A stretch of 33,255 nucleotides of DNA from CAZGUG01 sp964529035 (GTDB lineage: Bacteria > Bacillota > Clostridia > Ch29), in NCBI GenBank assembly GCA_964529035.1, contig CAZGUG010000019.1:1-33255 (forward strand), in the 5' to 3' direction. How positions within the stretch are numbered: position 1 is the first letter of the stretch; every line of letters begins with the position of its first letter. The position numbers were made by a program, and so were the translations under genes. This document shows, one piece after another, positions 32,031 through 33,255 of the stretch. The notes beneath the pieces were generated by a model. The model had not been told where the DNA came from. It was given only the letters and a program-made list of their open reading frames with translations, and searched no databases.

Positions 32031-33161
32031 TTACCTTATATATATTCTCCTTACCCTTTCTCCTATGGTTGACATTGCATTGGCATAGGCTTCACCCAGC
32101 ATACCTGCGAAATCAAGAAGGCTTATCTCCTTATCTCCTTCCCTGCCCAGAAGGACTGCCCTGTCGTTTAAGGATATATCGTTAATGCCGGTCACATCGA
32201 CAAAGGACTGGTCCATACACATGTCGAGTAAAGGGGCCCTTTTACCCTTAATCAGCACATACCCTCCGTTTAAGACGAGGTTTCTGTTGTACCCGTCACC
32301 ATAGCCAAAGCTCAGGGTGGCCACCTTCATGCGCCGGTCGGCCTTGAAATACCTTTTATAACCCAGCGTTTCCCCCGCATCTATTTCTTTGATATTTGTC
32401 ACAAAGGCATACCACGTCACCGGAAACTTCAGCCCCAGCCTGTTGCTTTTATCCGCATTGGGGTCAACTCCGTATATAAGCCTGCCGGGTCTTACATGGG
32501 TGTAATGTGCTTCCTTAAACCACACCGCCGCCGCGGAATTGCAGACATGTATGTATTTTGGGGAAATCCCCTGCTCTTTCAGCTTAACCAGGGCCTTTTT
32601 AAAAAGCTCATGCTGACGGTGGGAGTACCCCTTGTCCACGGCTTCGGATTCAACGAGGTGGGTGTACACTCCCTTAATTTCTATACCTTCAAGCCCGATT
32701 AGGAATGCAGTCAGCCCCTCAAGGTCCCTTCCGGGTTTAACGCCTATTCTGTTCATTCCGGTCTCTATTTTAACATGCAGCCCGGCTTTTTTATGCCGTG
32801 TTTTTGCTTCTTCGTTTACAAGGGCCGCGAACTCGCTGTTATAGACCGGCATCTGTATATCATGCTCCACTGCAGCGGGTATATTGTGATAGGGCACACC
32901 GCCCATGACGAACAGTCCGGACCTGACGCCTGCTTCCCTGAGCCTTACCGCCTCGTAAACCTGGGCCACTGCAATGGTTTTGACACCGCATTCCCGGGTC
33001 AAAAAAAGCCCCAGTTCCTCAATACCCATCCCAGCGGCGTTTGCCTTCAGCACCGGCATAACTTCGCAGCCCGGGCCTATATGGTCCTCTATCTTCTTAA
33101 GGTTTGCCTTTATCCTTTTCAAATCCACTTCCAGGTATGTATTGCCCACCGCATGGTCCAC
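32031..33161 (-). CDS. alr: Alanine racemase-family protein with altered PLP motif
   Basis: The 376-residue fold-type III PLP enzyme has the catalytic K39 (PVLKANAAGMG), YIHVCNSAAAVW, HVRPGRLIYGVDP, ETLGYKRYF (Tyr on the opposite face), and CMDQSFVDVTGI. Canonical alanine racemases read KANAYGHG: here Tyr43 is Ala and His45 is Met. Tyr43 normally packs near the PLP site, so activity may be altered or specificity may differ (for example serine or another amino acid). Start GTG 33161 with a GGGGAGGG site. Convergent with phoR; no clear terminator separates them. It could be the essential D-Ala source or a second, specialised racemase. Confidence 0.8.
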   Translation of the reverse strand: MDHAVGNTYLEVDLKRIKANLKKIEDHIGPGCEVMPVLKANAAGMGIEELGLFLTRECGVKTIAVAQVYEAVRLREAGVRSGLFVMGGVPYHNIPAAVEHDIQMPVYNSEFAALVNEEAKTRHKKAGLHVKIETGMNRIGVKPGRDLEGLTAFLIGLEGIEIKGVYTHLVESEAVDKGYSHRQHELFKKALVKLKEQGISPKYIHVCNSAAAVWFKEAHYTHVRPGRLIYGVDPNADKSNRLGLKFPVTWYAFVTNIKEIDAGETLGYKRYFKADRRMKVATLSFGYGDGYNRNLVLNGGYVLIKGKRAPLLDMCMDQSFVDVTGINDISLNDRAVLLGREGDKEISLLDFAGMLGEAYANAMSTIGERVRRIYIR

Positions 33162-33229
33162 TGCCCTTTCCCTCCCCTGTATGATATGCCTTTTATGGCA
33201 TTCGGAAATTTTTGTTCCGGTCTAATAAT

Positions 33230-33238
33230 ATTATACCA
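33230..33238 (-). promoter_or_regulatory. Extended -10 promoter for the alanine racemase gene
   Basis: On the minus strand TGGTATAAT (33238-33230) is a TG-n-TATAAT extended -10 element about 70 bases before the GTG start. No good -35 box is visible at the right distance. Confidence 0.45.
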
Positions 33239-33255
33239 CAGCGGCCATTTCAAGC

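Noticed and set aside
1..33255. CRISPR arrays, tRNA or rRNA genes, transposases
   Set aside because: None were seen by eye on either strand; no spaced repeats of CRISPR type and no transposase motifs.

Overview
The window looks like chromosome from an endospore-forming, Clostridia-type Bacillota of moderate GC. The evidence is strong GGAGG-type ribosome binding sites with many GTG and TTG starts, a YtaF-type sporulation membrane protein, a PhoP/PhoR pair of Gram-positive type, and an argCJBD operon. No rRNA, tRNA, CRISPR array or transposase gene is visible. One 100-N assembly gap (17385-17484) interrupts a gene.

Left end (1-3.1 kb): the 3' end of an AraC/GyrI-type effector-binding protein, a small secreted protein whose last codons form a terminator hairpin, and a decayed two-component system. 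The response regulator there has lost its receiver domain; the kinase is frameshifted and lacks its last ATP-binding box. A flavodoxin gene with its own promoter follows.

Centre (3.1-17.7 kb, minus strand): the most unusual region. Reading in the direction of transcription from 17680 it encodes a NicX/M29-like metalloenzyme (broken by the gap), a PepV-type M20 dipeptidase, a complete Opp/Dpp-type ABC importer (A, B, C, D, F), three more NicX/M29-like paralogues and an Asp/Glu/hydantoin racemase-family enzyme. A second unit with its own predicted promoter holds a D-cysteine desulfhydrase/L-cysteate sulfo-lyase-type PLP enzyme and a YeiH/UPF0324 exporter of the putative sulfate/sulfite exporter family. 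A LysR regulator is transcribed divergently. The simplest model is import of a peptide-like or amide compound, hydrolysis by PepV, further processing by the four paralogues and the racemase, and carbon-sulfur bond cleavage with export of the sulfur product. The substrate is unknown.

Next (19.3-24.9 kb): a CaCA-type cation antiporter, YtaF, three Cys-rich paralogues of unknown function (two share an exact block of about 247 bp), a signal-peptide protein with C-terminal membrane helices, and an imperfect palindrome of about 205 bp.

Right end (25-33.2 kb): argC-argJ-argB-argD (minus strand) from a near-consensus promoter, a divergent phoP-phoR pair, and an alanine racemase-family gene lacking two residues usually conserved in the PLP motif.
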